Origin: CAYWKS01 sp964458935
GTDB lineage: Bacteria > Planctomycetota > Phycisphaerae > Phycisphaerales > Zrk34
Direction of reading: 5' to 3'
Length of the DNA: 64,000 nt
Assembly (NCBI GenBank): GCA_964458935.1
Contig: CAYWKS010000006.1
Span: forward strand, 66,562 to 130,561
Positions 46,801 through 54,136 of this stretch are shown here, piece after piece; within the stretch, counting starts at the first letter, position 1, and every line of letters begins with the position of its first letter. The notes under the pieces are model-generated. The model was not told where the DNA came from, ran no database searches, and worked only from the letters and a program-made list of their open reading frames with translations. A program made the position numbers and the translations under genes.

Positions 46801-47410
46801 CCCGGACCGCTTCGGGCGCCTGGTAGTACGGCGTGCCGGCGACCCGGCTCGCCCCGCCCGCCGCGGCGTCGGTCATCTGCGCCACGCCGAAGTCCGCCAG
46901 CTTGCAGTGCCCACGCGACGTGAGCATCAGGTTCGCCGGCTTGATGTCCCGGTGCAGGATGTTGTGCTCGTGCGCGTAGTCGAGACCCTCGGCCGCCTGC
47001 GCCACCAGCTCACACGCCCGCTCCCAGTCCATCGGCCCGTCGGCATCGACCATCGCCTGCAGGTCGCCCGCCTCGAATACTTCCATCGCGATATAGGCGT
47101 AGCCCGACGAGACCCCGACCTCGAAGATCTGCACGACGTTGGGGTGGACCAGACGCGCCGCCGCACGCGCCTCGTGGATGAACTGTTCGACCGACTGCCG
47201 CCGCTCGTCGGTCGACGTGTCGTGCGGCACGAGCTTCAACGCCACCGGCCGCTCGAGCGTCGTGTCTTCGCCGAGCACGACCGCGGCCATCGCGCCCGCC
47301 CCCAACTTGCGGAGCAGCTTGAATCGACGCAGCTTGCCCTTGGCCACGAGCTCATCGATGCTCAGCCGCGGCTCGCCGGTCGCCTCGGAATGGTCGGAGT
47401 CGCCGCCCAT
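43874..47410 (-). CDS. Receptor-like Ser/Thr protein kinase with discoidin- and LamG-like exterior
   Basis: A 1178-residue membrane kinase. The Hanks-type kinase domain (about 30-290) has the G-loop LGAGAMAAV, Lys59, the catalytic HRDIKPAN (Asp155), DFG at 173 and APE at 198. A proline/arginine-rich cytosolic linker and one membrane helix (about 362-384) follow. The exterior has an Ala/Glu/Pro-rich spacer (about 390-470), segments resembling F5/8 type C (discoidin) domains (EAWIEADLGQVMPLGSITLHG), and a LamG/concanavalin-like domain (GHHGRVFGQAEWVPGVRGRALRFAGKTTVDLGD) with CDS end region also discoidin-like. The ATG at 47410 is the last plausible start before the kinase. Ligand unknown, possibly carbohydrate. 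Confidence 0.88.
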   Translation of the reverse strand: MGGDSDHSEATGEPRLSIDELVAKGKLRRFKLLRKLGAGAMAAVVLGEDTTLERPVALKLVPHDTSTDERRQSVEQFIHEARAAARLVHPNVVQIFEVGVSSGYAYIAMEVFEAGDLQAMVDADGPMDWERACELVAQAAEGLDYAHEHNILHRDIKPANLMLTSRGHCKLADFGVAQMTDAAAGGASRVAGTPYYQAPEAVRGEAGVASDIYSLASVLWHLLTGKPPFAITKHSDVQRKGTEIPLPDLNDLRPDVPDAVCTVLVKALAADPGERYDTAERFATALRHAIQHTDAPIAVARPARSESQAEPPSEGELAHRPDDEPAREPAPRRSRRRRRGRDRKPRGEAAESTENTRRRPAGWIVAVVAALLVGAAVAAYVLLTGGDDEPPADADPTPAAVAEATGGAASAGQAAEPEPSPTKPDAEAAPNEATDPTGAPAEQAQATEAPDAAPGEAEAEAEAEAEPEAAQPPPAPKIAPSVAGISAHRADGQVFDGRYVAEPAVPIRIKPSASHAVAGAAPAAAFDGEPATLWAAHPVGDDAEAWIEADLGQVMPLGSITLHGLSLDDPNARHALYATAWPVGENLANAQRLALWTGAQLSGGPVSHHPDQPVMARYVHVRTRGATGPVLWREIALQSVRPTRPASAADADPATWWSMTEPGESTRFTLAEPAPVNRVDIAFGHGERRQPIVIRTSTDGERWQRVFAGRTAGSADRYESFAFEAQPARHVQIMLGPGATMTHLAEVAIIGPHTPSPPAANRDAGRLLPQAAPDGLVGTWTLDGDPRDSGGLGHHGRVFGQAEWVPGVRGRALRFAGKTTVDLGDVADFRRDKPFTFAAFVKHSSDDALTLLSRSDRSGNSYRGYDIALDRHDLRLRLSRQVKGNAIIARSGFAVPKDQWAHVAVSYSGSGRADGVKFYVDGKPVPVNAVRDDLTKPVRVPVHALLGGRHDGFQPLIGVMDEVHIYDRALEATAIERLAQRADEPAAPNDGAFPLTTLSVQSTRGVATTVQDDGSILADPRGPQIDDLALTCHSRRGRLASVILEALPDASLPLDGPGTGRKGLFALGDLAVSVAPMDNPGAWRDVEIGQVLVDNADAGHPPEALVDGKRATTWIARDRPGQRRVAVFNFKQPVEFAGGCLVHVALKQRVNLGRFRLLGSVDPQPQPDWPDPDAAASP

Positions 47411-47521
47411 AACGTCCAGACAGTTTAGCGGACGCCGACGCCCGTCGAAATGCGGCAGCCCGCCCATGCCGCCACCACCCCCCGCTGAACCACGCCCGCG
47501 CCCCGCGTACCATGTCCTGTC

Positions 47522-48619
47522 ATGACCCACGCGGCACACGACATGCCCACCCTCCGCAAGGTCCTGACCGACCTCGCCGTGGAGGGCGAACTTTACGAGC
47601 GGCTCGACGACGGGCGGCTGCTCTGCTACGCGTGCGGCCACGAATGCCGGGTCGCCGACGGCCGCACCGGCGTCTGCCGCGTCCGCTACAACGAAGCCGG
47701 CCGGCTCATGGTCCCCCACGGCTACGTCGGCGCGCTCGCCTGCGACCCGATCGAGAAGAAACCCTTCTTCCACGCCTTCCCGGGCCGCGACGCGCTCAGC
47801 TTCGGCATGCTCGGCTGCGACCTGCACTGCTCCTACTGCCAGAACTGGATCACCAGCCAGGCCCTCCGCGACGACCGCGCCCTCGCCGACGCCCAGGCCA
47901 TCGCCCCCGACCAGCTCGTCGAACTCGCCGCGCGCCGAGGCGTGCCCGTCATCGCCTCAACCTACAACGAACCGCTCATCACCACCGAATGGGCCGTCGA
48001 TGTCTTCCGCCGCGCCAACGCCCGCGGCATCCGCGGCGCCTACATCTCCAACGGCAACGCCACCCGACGTGTCCTCCAATACCTCCGCCCCCACGCCGAC
48101 CTCTACAAGATCGACCTCAAGAGCTTCCGCGACAAGCCCTACCGCCAGCTCGGCGGTCAACTGCACAACGTCCTCCGCACCATCGAGCAATGCTTCGAAA
48201 TGGGCTTCTGGGTCGAGATCGTCACGCTCATCGTGCCCGGCCTCAACGACGACGAAGCCGAACTCCGCGAGATGGCCGACTTCCTCGCCGCGATCTCGCC
48301 CGACATCCCATGGCACGTCACCGCCTTCCACGCCGATTACAAGATGGCCGACCAGGCCGATACCCGCGACGAGCAGATCGTCCGTGCCGCCGAGATCGGC
48401 GCCGACGCCGGGCTGCATTTCGTCTACGCCGGCAACCGCCCCGGCCGCGTCGGACGCTGGGAAGACACACGATGCCCCGGCTGCGGCGCGACCCTGATCG
48501 AACGCCGCGGCTTCATCGTCCACGCCCACCATCTCGACCGGGGCCGCTGCCCCCAATGCACCCGCCCCATCCCCGGCGTCTGGGCCGACGACTGCCGCAT
48601 CCCGCAGCAGCCGGCGTGA
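47522..48619 (+). CDS. amrS: AmmeMemoRadiSam-type radical SAM protein
   Basis: A 365-residue radical SAM enzyme. C99, C103 and C106 form the CxxxCxxC cluster site (MLGCDLHCSYCQNW). N-terminal CYACGHEC and C-terminal CPGCG/CPQC pairs add metal or Fe-S ligands. IASTYNEPLITTEWAVDV and KIDLKSFRDKPYR are typical of the AmrS/PflA-like subfamily. AmrS works with AmrA and AmrB in a system of still unclear chemistry; neither partner is in the window. The ATG at 47522 is used; 47543 is an alternative. Confidence 0.88.
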   Translation: MTHAAHDMPTLRKVLTDLAVEGELYERLDDGRLLCYACGHECRVADGRTGVCRVRYNEAGRLMVPHGYVGALACDPIEKKPFFHAFPGRDALSFGMLGCDLHCSYCQNWITSQALRDDRALADAQAIAPDQLVELAARRGVPVIASTYNEPLITTEWAVDVFRRANARGIRGAYISNGNATRRVLQYLRPHADLYKIDLKSFRDKPYRQLGGQLHNVLRTIEQCFEMGFWVEIVTLIVPGLNDDEAELREMADFLAAISPDIPWHVTAFHADYKMADQADTRDEQIVRAAEIGADAGLHFVYAGNRPGRVGRWEDTRCPGCGATLIERRGFIVHAHHLDRGRCPQCTRPIPGVWADDCRIPQQPA

Positions 48620-48677
48620 ACCGTGCCGCGCTCGCGGCGTCCCATAACGCCTTATCCGATTTCTCACGGCACATGCA

Positions 48678-48707
48678 TTGCTCACCGCACAATGGACTTG
48701 CTACACT
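48678..48707 (+). promoter_or_regulatory. Candidate promoter of the zinc-ribbon peptide gene
   Basis: TTGCTC (48678-48683) and TACACT (48702-48707) are 18 bases apart and 66 bases before the start codon. Confidence 0.4.
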
Positions 48708-48773
48708 ACGCTTCCTTCCTTAACCGCCCGCGCGCCACGGTGGGCCAGCGGGCCTGATGATGGGGGTTACGCT

Positions 48774-48995
48774 ATGGACGGCTCATTCCGAACCGCCAAC
48801 AGCCGGTTGAAGTTCTACTGCGAGTGCGGCCAGCGCCTCAACGCGCCCGCTCACGCTTTGGGCAAGCCCGCTCGATGCCCCAAGTGCCGGCGCACTTTCA
48901 ACATCCCCGCCGGCGAGCCGGCGGCCAGCTTGCATGCCGTCGTCGGTGGCGAAGGCAGCCAGATCCTTTCGGCCCTGCGTCCCGTCCAGGACTGA
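48774..48995 (+). CDS. Zinc-ribbon-like peptide
   Basis: A 73-residue protein with YCECGQRLNAPAHALGKPARCPKCRRTFNIPAG. The two cysteine pairs (CEC and CPKC) and the 'APA..GK..RCPKC' spacing match the short zinc ribbons found in many planctomycete proteins, usually as N-terminal domains. Here it is almost free-standing. The ATG at 48774 follows GGGGGT. Partner or target unknown. Confidence 0.7.
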   Translation: MDGSFRTANSRLKFYCECGQRLNAPAHALGKPARCPKCRRTFNIPAGEPAASLHAVVGGEGSQILSALRPVQD

Positions 48996-49008
48996 CCCCC
49001 GACCCGCC

Positions 49009-51300
49009 TCAGCCCCCGACGAATCGCGCTGCGCCGACCGCGAGCTGCCCCAGGCTCAGGCCCCCGTCGTTCGGCGGGACCTGCCGATGACGGTACACCC
49101 GCAGGCCCGCTCCGCCCAGCTCATCCGTTACCCGCTCGGTCAACAGCCGATTCATGAACACCCCCCCGCTGACCACCACGCGGTCCAGGCCCTCGTGCGC
49201 CGCGACCGCCGCCACCACGTCGCGGATCATCCGCGCCATCGTGCGGTGAAACCGCCCGGCGATCTCGCTCACCGCCACCCCGCCGGCCACGTCGTCCCGC
49301 ACCGCGCGGATCAGCGGCCGCGTGTCCATCACCACCGGCCGCTCCTCGCCCGCCGCACCGTCCACCGCGAACGGGTACGGCTCGCCCGATCCGCCGTCGC
49401 CCGCCCGCCATTCCAGCTCGATCGCCGCCTGGCCCTCGTAAGTCACCGTCTGCCGCAACCCCGCGATCGCGGCCACCGCGTCGAACAGCCGCCCGGCGCT
49501 GCTCGTTGGCGGCGCATTCAGCCCGCGCTCGAGCATCCGCCCCACCACCGCCAGCCGCTCGGCGTCGATCCGCCCCTCCAGCATCGACAGCCCGCAACCC
49601 GCATCCAACAGGTGCGCCGCCGCCATCCGCCACGGCTCGTGGATCGCCGCGTCGCCGCCGGCCAGCCCGACGTATCGCAGGTGCGCCGCACGCCGATACC
49701 GCGCATACCCCCCCACCAGGACCTCCCCGCCCCACACCGCCGCGTCCGCGCCGTAACCCGTCCCGTCAAACGTGACCCCGACGACACGACCGTCCAGCCC
49801 ATTGTCCGCCATGCAGCTCGCCAGGTGCGCATGGTGGTGCTGCACCCCCAGCAACGCCGCCCCCTCGCCCTCGCCCCGCCGCCGCGCATACCCCGTCGAC
49901 GCGTACGCCGGGTGCTCGTCGTGCACGATGCACGCCGGCCTCACCTCGAACAACGCCTCGTACAGGCCCACGTCCTTCTCGAACGCCCGGTACGCCTCGT
50001 AGTCATCCAGGTCGCCCATGTGATGACTCAGGAACGCGTGCCGCTCGCGTCCGAGCGCGAACGTGTTCTTCAACTGACCCCCCACCGCCAGCAGCGGCGC
50101 CGGCATCGCCATCGGCATCGGCACCGGCCGCGGCGCATCACCCCGCGACCGACGAACCGGCAACTCGACCCCCCCCACCACCCGCGTCACCGAATCGTCG
50201 CACCGCACGTGGATCGCACGATCGTGCACCAGGTACACCTCCGCGATCCCGCTCAGGCGCCCGACCGCCTGCTCGTCCTCGAAGACGATCGGCTCGTCCG
50301 ACCGGTTCGCGCTGGTCATCACCAGCGGCCGACCCCCCACCGCCTCCATCAGCAAGTGATGCACCGGCGTGTAGGGCAGCATCACCCCCAGCAACGGATT
50401 GCCCGGCGCCACGGCGTCCGCGACCGCCAGACGCGGCGATGACAGCTTCCGCAGCAGCACGATCGGCCGGCGCGGCGAGACCAGCAGCTCCCGCTCCGCT
50501 TCGCACAACGCGCACACCCCGCCGGCCGCCCCCGCATCCGCCACCATGACCGCGAACGGCTTGTCCTCGCGGTGCTTGCGAGCCCGCAACGCGCCAACCG
50601 CCGCGGCATGCCCCGCATCGCACGTCAGGTGATACCCGCCCAGCCCCTTCAACGCCCCCACCTGCCCCGACGCGATCCGCTCGGCGAAACGTCGCAGCGG
50701 ATCGTCCGTATCGATCGGCAGGCCCCGCTCATCCAACAGCGTCAACCGCGGGCCGCACGCCGGGCACGCCACCGGCTGGGCGTGAAATCGCCGGTCCGCC
50801 GGGTCCTCGTATTCCGACCGGCACGCCCCGCACATCGCGAAACCGCGCATCGTCGTCCGCTCGCGGTCGTACGGCGCGCCCGTGATGATCGTCAGCCGCG
50901 GCCCGCAGTTCGTGCAGTTGATGAACGGGTACCGATGCCGCCGGTCACGCGGGTCGAACAGCTCGCGCAGGCAGTCGTCGCATGTGGCCACGTCCGGCGA
51001 AATGAAGATCGCCGGCGCCGCGCCGGCCGCGCTGGCGTCGATGCGGAAATCGGCCTCGCCCCGCACGCTCAGCGGCTCCCACGCCACGGATTCGATCTGC
51101 GCCAACACCGGCGCTTCGCGCCGCAGCCGCTCGCAGAACGCCTCGACCGCCGCCGACTCGCCCTCGACCTCGATCCGCACCGTGCCCGTCTGGTTCTGCA
51201 CGTAACCCCGCAGGCCCAGCTCCGCCGCGAGTTGATAAACGAACGGCCGGAACCCGACCCCTTGCACAATGCCCCGCACCGTGACCGCTCGCCGTTGCAT
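49009..51300 (-). CDS. hypF: HypF carbamoyltransferase, hydrogenase maturation
   Basis: A 763-residue HypF. Domains in order: acylphosphatase (1-90, GIVQGVGFRPFVYQLA), two zinc fingers (CDDCLRELFD...CTNC and CGACRSEYED...CPAC), YrdC-like (about 200-370, with LKGLGGYHLTCDA), and the Kae1-like C-terminal domain (HHHAHLASCMADNG, DGTGYGADAAVWGGEV, SGGVFMNRLL). It transfers the carbamoyl group that becomes CN ligand of [NiFe] hydrogenases via HypE. No other hyp or hydrogenase genes occur in the window. The ATG at 51300 matches family length. Confidence 0.94.
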   Translation of the reverse strand: MQRRAVTVRGIVQGVGFRPFVYQLAAELGLRGYVQNQTGTVRIEVEGESAAVEAFCERLRREAPVLAQIESVAWEPLSVRGEADFRIDASAAGAAPAIFISPDVATCDDCLRELFDPRDRRHRYPFINCTNCGPRLTIITGAPYDRERTTMRGFAMCGACRSEYEDPADRRFHAQPVACPACGPRLTLLDERGLPIDTDDPLRRFAERIASGQVGALKGLGGYHLTCDAGHAAAVGALRARKHREDKPFAVMVADAGAAGGVCALCEAERELLVSPRRPIVLLRKLSSPRLAVADAVAPGNPLLGVMLPYTPVHHLLMEAVGGRPLVMTSANRSDEPIVFEDEQAVGRLSGIAEVYLVHDRAIHVRCDDSVTRVVGGVELPVRRSRGDAPRPVPMPMAMPAPLLAVGGQLKNTFALGRERHAFLSHHMGDLDDYEAYRAFEKDVGLYEALFEVRPACIVHDEHPAYASTGYARRRGEGEGAALLGVQHHHAHLASCMADNGLDGRVVGVTFDGTGYGADAAVWGGEVLVGGYARYRRAAHLRYVGLAGGDAAIHEPWRMAAAHLLDAGCGLSMLEGRIDAERLAVVGRMLERGLNAPPTSSAGRLFDAVAAIAGLRQTVTYEGQAAIELEWRAGDGGSGEPYPFAVDGAAGEERPVVMDTRPLIRAVRDDVAGGVAVSEIAGRFHRTMARMIRDVVAAVAAHEGLDRVVVSGGVFMNRLLTERVTDELGGAGLRVYRHRQVPPNDGGLSLGQLAVGAARFVGG

Positions 51301-51831
51301 CGATCCGCACCTCGTCTGGCGCCACGCCCGGCGCAGTCCAACCGTAGCGTTTGCCCCGCGCGGCCGCCAACGCGATCGGCCGCGCGCACCGCCGCGGCAC
51401 GCCCCCGGGGCCCGGGCGACGTCGACGAACTTTTTTTCATCGCACACGCCCGCCCGGACTTATGGACTGCCGCCCACACCCGCGCGACGCCTTCATGCGC
51501 AACGCCGCCTCGGCCCGCCCAAGGGTAGAGGCCCAACATGACCAACCACCAGCCCAGCCCGCACAACGATGCGCCCGGTCCCATGACCGCAGCTTGCGGG
51601 CCTGTCCGCCCGGACACGCCATGCCAACTCCCCCGCCGGCGCGCAAACAATGGCTGCCAAATCGTTTACCACCATTTCGGACACCGACCCCCCACCCCAC
51701 CCGGACACGCGACCGCTTCGCGCGCATCCCGGCGTCGTTTCCGCACTGACAGCCCCACAGACGTGGCCGACGGCGCGACCGCCCGGACAGGCGATGGGTT
51801 GTTACACAAGTTGGCGCGGCTTGTTGCCCGG
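51301..51831. other. Region without recognisable genes
   Basis: About 530 bases between hypF and the next hairpin. Open frames here are short, proline- and arginine-rich, and lack ribosome sites. A run of seven T (51429-51435) is not preceded by a hairpin. No repeat, tRNA or mobile-element end was seen. Confidence 0.5.
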
Positions 51832-51851
51832 GGTCGCGCAGCGGCGCGACC
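51832..51851 (-). terminator. Hairpin downstream of the small charged protein gene
   Basis: A perfect seven-base stem, GGTCGCG with CGCGACC, closes a six-base loop, nine bases after the stop codon. There is no T run, so intrinsic termination is uncertain; it may protect the 3' end. Confidence 0.35.
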
Positions 51852-51859
51852 GACCCGGT

Positions 51860-52159
51860 TCAAGCCTCGATGTCGATGTGTCCGCCCTCGTCGGGCGTGG
51901 CCGATGCCGGCGTCTCAGGCCGACGGCGCCTGGATCGCTGTTGGCTGCTCTCGCGCTGCTCGGGGTCGACGTACAGCCGGTCGGGCTCGGCCTTCTCCGT
52001 GTCCTCGACCTCGTGCACGTGCTGCTCCAGCAGGTCGCGCAGCTTCTGGGCGTGGCGGCGGTCGGCATTGGACACCGCGTCACGCTGCCGCGCCGCCTGG
52101 CCCTGCTGGACCAGCGCCTGCGAGACGCCCGCTGCGATCTGGGAGGAGATATTGCTCAT
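51860..52159 (-). CDS. Small charged protein of unknown function
   Basis: A 99-residue protein. The N-terminal half is helical (SSQIAAGVSQALVQQGQAARQRDAVSNADRRHAQKLRDLLEQHVHEVED), with heptad-like spacing. The C-terminal half is charged and probably disordered (RRRRPETPASATPDEGG). A GGGAGG-like site is not evident, and the ATG at 52159 is the only reasonable start. It lies downstream of the PocR-GAF phosphatase gene on the same strand. Not recognised. Confidence 0.6.
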   Translation of the reverse strand: MSNISSQIAAGVSQALVQQGQAARQRDAVSNADRRHAQKLRDLLEQHVHEVEDTEKAEPDRLYVDPEQRESSQQRSRRRRPETPASATPDEGGHIDIEA

Positions 52160-52267
52160 GACGGCACCTGCCTGCGCCGACCCCCTTCAGCACCCACTCG
52201 AGCAGTATCGGCCAGATTCGGGGCCGGCGTTAATCCCGGCCGCGACCCCCGCGGAAAAACACGTGGA

Positions 52268-54094
52268 TCACGCCGCCCCGTTGCCCGAACCCGTCGGCGG
52301 CGCCGCCGCGACCGCGCTGGGCCGGCCCACGCGGATCGCCACCAGCGTCATGTCGTCGGCCGCCTGCTGCAGCCCCACGAACCGCCGCACCTCCCAAAGC
52401 ACGTGGTTCACGATCACCCGCGCCGACTGGTCGCCCGCCGCCCGCAACGCCTCGCGCAGCCGCTGCCGACCGAACTTCTCGCCGTTGAAGTTCCGCGCGT
52501 CCGGCACCCCGTCGGTGTACAGCAGCAGCACGTCGCTGGGCTGCAGGTCGATCAGCCCCTTCTCGTACTTGCTGTTGGCGTCGATCCCGATCACCGTGCC
52601 GCCCTCGGTCAGTTCCACGAATTGCCCCCCGCGCAGCAGCAGCGCCGGGTCGTGCCCCGCCGAGCAGTACGTCAGCCGCAGGTTCCGCGCGTCCAGCGTC
52701 CCGTAGAACACCGTCGCGAACTCCTCGTCCCGCGTGTCCCGGGTCATCGCCGCGTTGACCTTCGACAGGATCGCGTCCAGGTCGTAGGTGTCCTCGGCGT
52801 GGGCCCGCAACGCGGCGCGGACGCTGGCCATCAGCAGGCTCGCCGCCACGCCCTTGCCCACCACGTCGCCGACCACCACGCCCAGCGTCTGCTCGAAAGG
52901 GATGTAGTCATAGAAGTCGCCGCCGAGCTCGAAGCACGGCTCATACCGGCCGGCCACGTCGAACGGCGGCAGCGACGGGGGCCACGCCGGGATCAGCCGA
53001 CGCTGCACGTCGGCCGCCAGTTGCACCTGGCGCTGCACCCGCCGGGCCTCTTCCCGCTCGTCCTCCAGCCGCACGTTCTCGATCGCCGCGCCGGCGACCT
53101 GAGCGATGGCGTTGAGCAGGTGACGCTCGAACTCGTTGAAGTCCCGCGGCGTGTCGGTGTAGATGCGGATCACCCCGATCCGCCGCCCGCGGTAGATCAT
53201 CCCCGCGCAGAGGATCGACGCCAGGCCCTCGCGGCGGGCGTCGTCCGGGTACAGGATCCGCGGGTCCTCGCCCATGTCCCGGACGTACACGACCTCGCCC
53301 TCCAGCGCCGCCTGATCGAGCACGCTCCGCTCCAGCAGGATCGGGCCCTTCGCCAGGTACTGGTCCGAGAGGTTGTGCACCGCGACCGGGAGCAACTCGC
53401 GGCCGTCCTCGTCCATCAGGCGGATCGACGCGGCGCGGGCCTTGAGCACCTCCGCCGCCGACCGCGCCACCGCGTCCAGCACGCTGTTGACGTCCCGCTG
53501 GCCCGCGAGCAGCGTGGAGATCCGATACAGCGTGCTCATCTCCTCCACGCGGTGCCGCAGCGCGATCTCCTGGCGGCAGACCTCGGCGATGGCGTCGGCC
53601 AGCAGGTACACAAAGCGGACGTACTCGGCCTGGCGCCCGGCGCCGATCCGCTCCACCGCGTTGACGAACTCCTCGACGTGCTCGGGGTCGATGGCAAACC
53701 GCTCGGCGAGCAGGCAGGCTTCGCGCCGCTGGTCGTCGCAGGCCTCGGCGAGCTTCTGCCCGGTGAGCACCATGGCGCCCAGCCGCTGGCCGTTGACGAT
53801 GATGGGCACCTCGAAGCGATGGTCGAGCGGCCCTTCGAGGTCGCGGAGCAGCGTCTGCCGCAGGGCTTCCTTGCGTTCGCTCATCCGCTCGCATTGCGAG
53901 GGCGCGGTGATGCAGAGGCCGTCGGCGTCGACGATCGACGCCTCGAGGCCGGTGACGGCGGTGTAGCCGTCCTGGATCTCCTGGAGCGTGGAGAGCTTGA
54001 GGAAGTCGGTCAGGCCGCGGCGCGGGCCGGGCCGCTCGGTCGGCGATCTATCGGTGTCGGCGACGGGCGTAGTGATGCCCGTGGGTGTGTCCAT
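52268..54094 (-). CDS. PocR-GAF-SpoIIE protein phosphatase
   Basis: A 608-residue soluble protein. Residues 30-190 resemble a PocR sensory domain (LQEIQDGYTAVTGLEASIVDADG). A GAF domain covers about 195-345. A coiled linker (REEARRVQRQVQLAADVQRRLIP) leads to the SpoIIE/RsbU PP2C domain (about 375-590): GGDFYDYIPF, GVVVGDVVGKGVAASLLMA, SAGHDPALLL, LLLYTDGVPDARN and DDMTLVAIRV carry the metal-binding Asp residues. Such phosphatases usually act on anti-sigma-factor antagonists in partner-switching pathways; no anti-sigma pair is nearby. The linker with the LAADVQRRLIP sequence is typical of this class. Confidence 0.9.
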   Translation of the reverse strand: MDTPTGITTPVADTDRSPTERPGPRRGLTDFLKLSTLQEIQDGYTAVTGLEASIVDADGLCITAPSQCERMSERKEALRQTLLRDLEGPLDHRFEVPIIVNGQRLGAMVLTGQKLAEACDDQRREACLLAERFAIDPEHVEEFVNAVERIGAGRQAEYVRFVYLLADAIAEVCRQEIALRHRVEEMSTLYRISTLLAGQRDVNSVLDAVARSAAEVLKARAASIRLMDEDGRELLPVAVHNLSDQYLAKGPILLERSVLDQAALEGEVVYVRDMGEDPRILYPDDARREGLASILCAGMIYRGRRIGVIRIYTDTPRDFNEFERHLLNAIAQVAGAAIENVRLEDEREEARRVQRQVQLAADVQRRLIPAWPPSLPPFDVAGRYEPCFELGGDFYDYIPFEQTLGVVVGDVVGKGVAASLLMASVRAALRAHAEDTYDLDAILSKVNAAMTRDTRDEEFATVFYGTLDARNLRLTYCSAGHDPALLLRGGQFVELTEGGTVIGIDANSKYEKGLIDLQPSDVLLLYTDGVPDARNFNGEKFGRQRLREALRAAGDQSARVIVNHVLWEVRRFVGLQQAADDMTLVAIRVGRPSAVAAAPPTGSGNGAA

Positions 54095-54136
54095 GATTAA
54101 CCTGGGGTTGGTCGCGGGCCGCGAGCCGCGGGGTTC

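Noticed and set aside
51429..51435. Run of seven T as a terminator
   Set aside because: No hairpin precedes it on either strand in the correct position.
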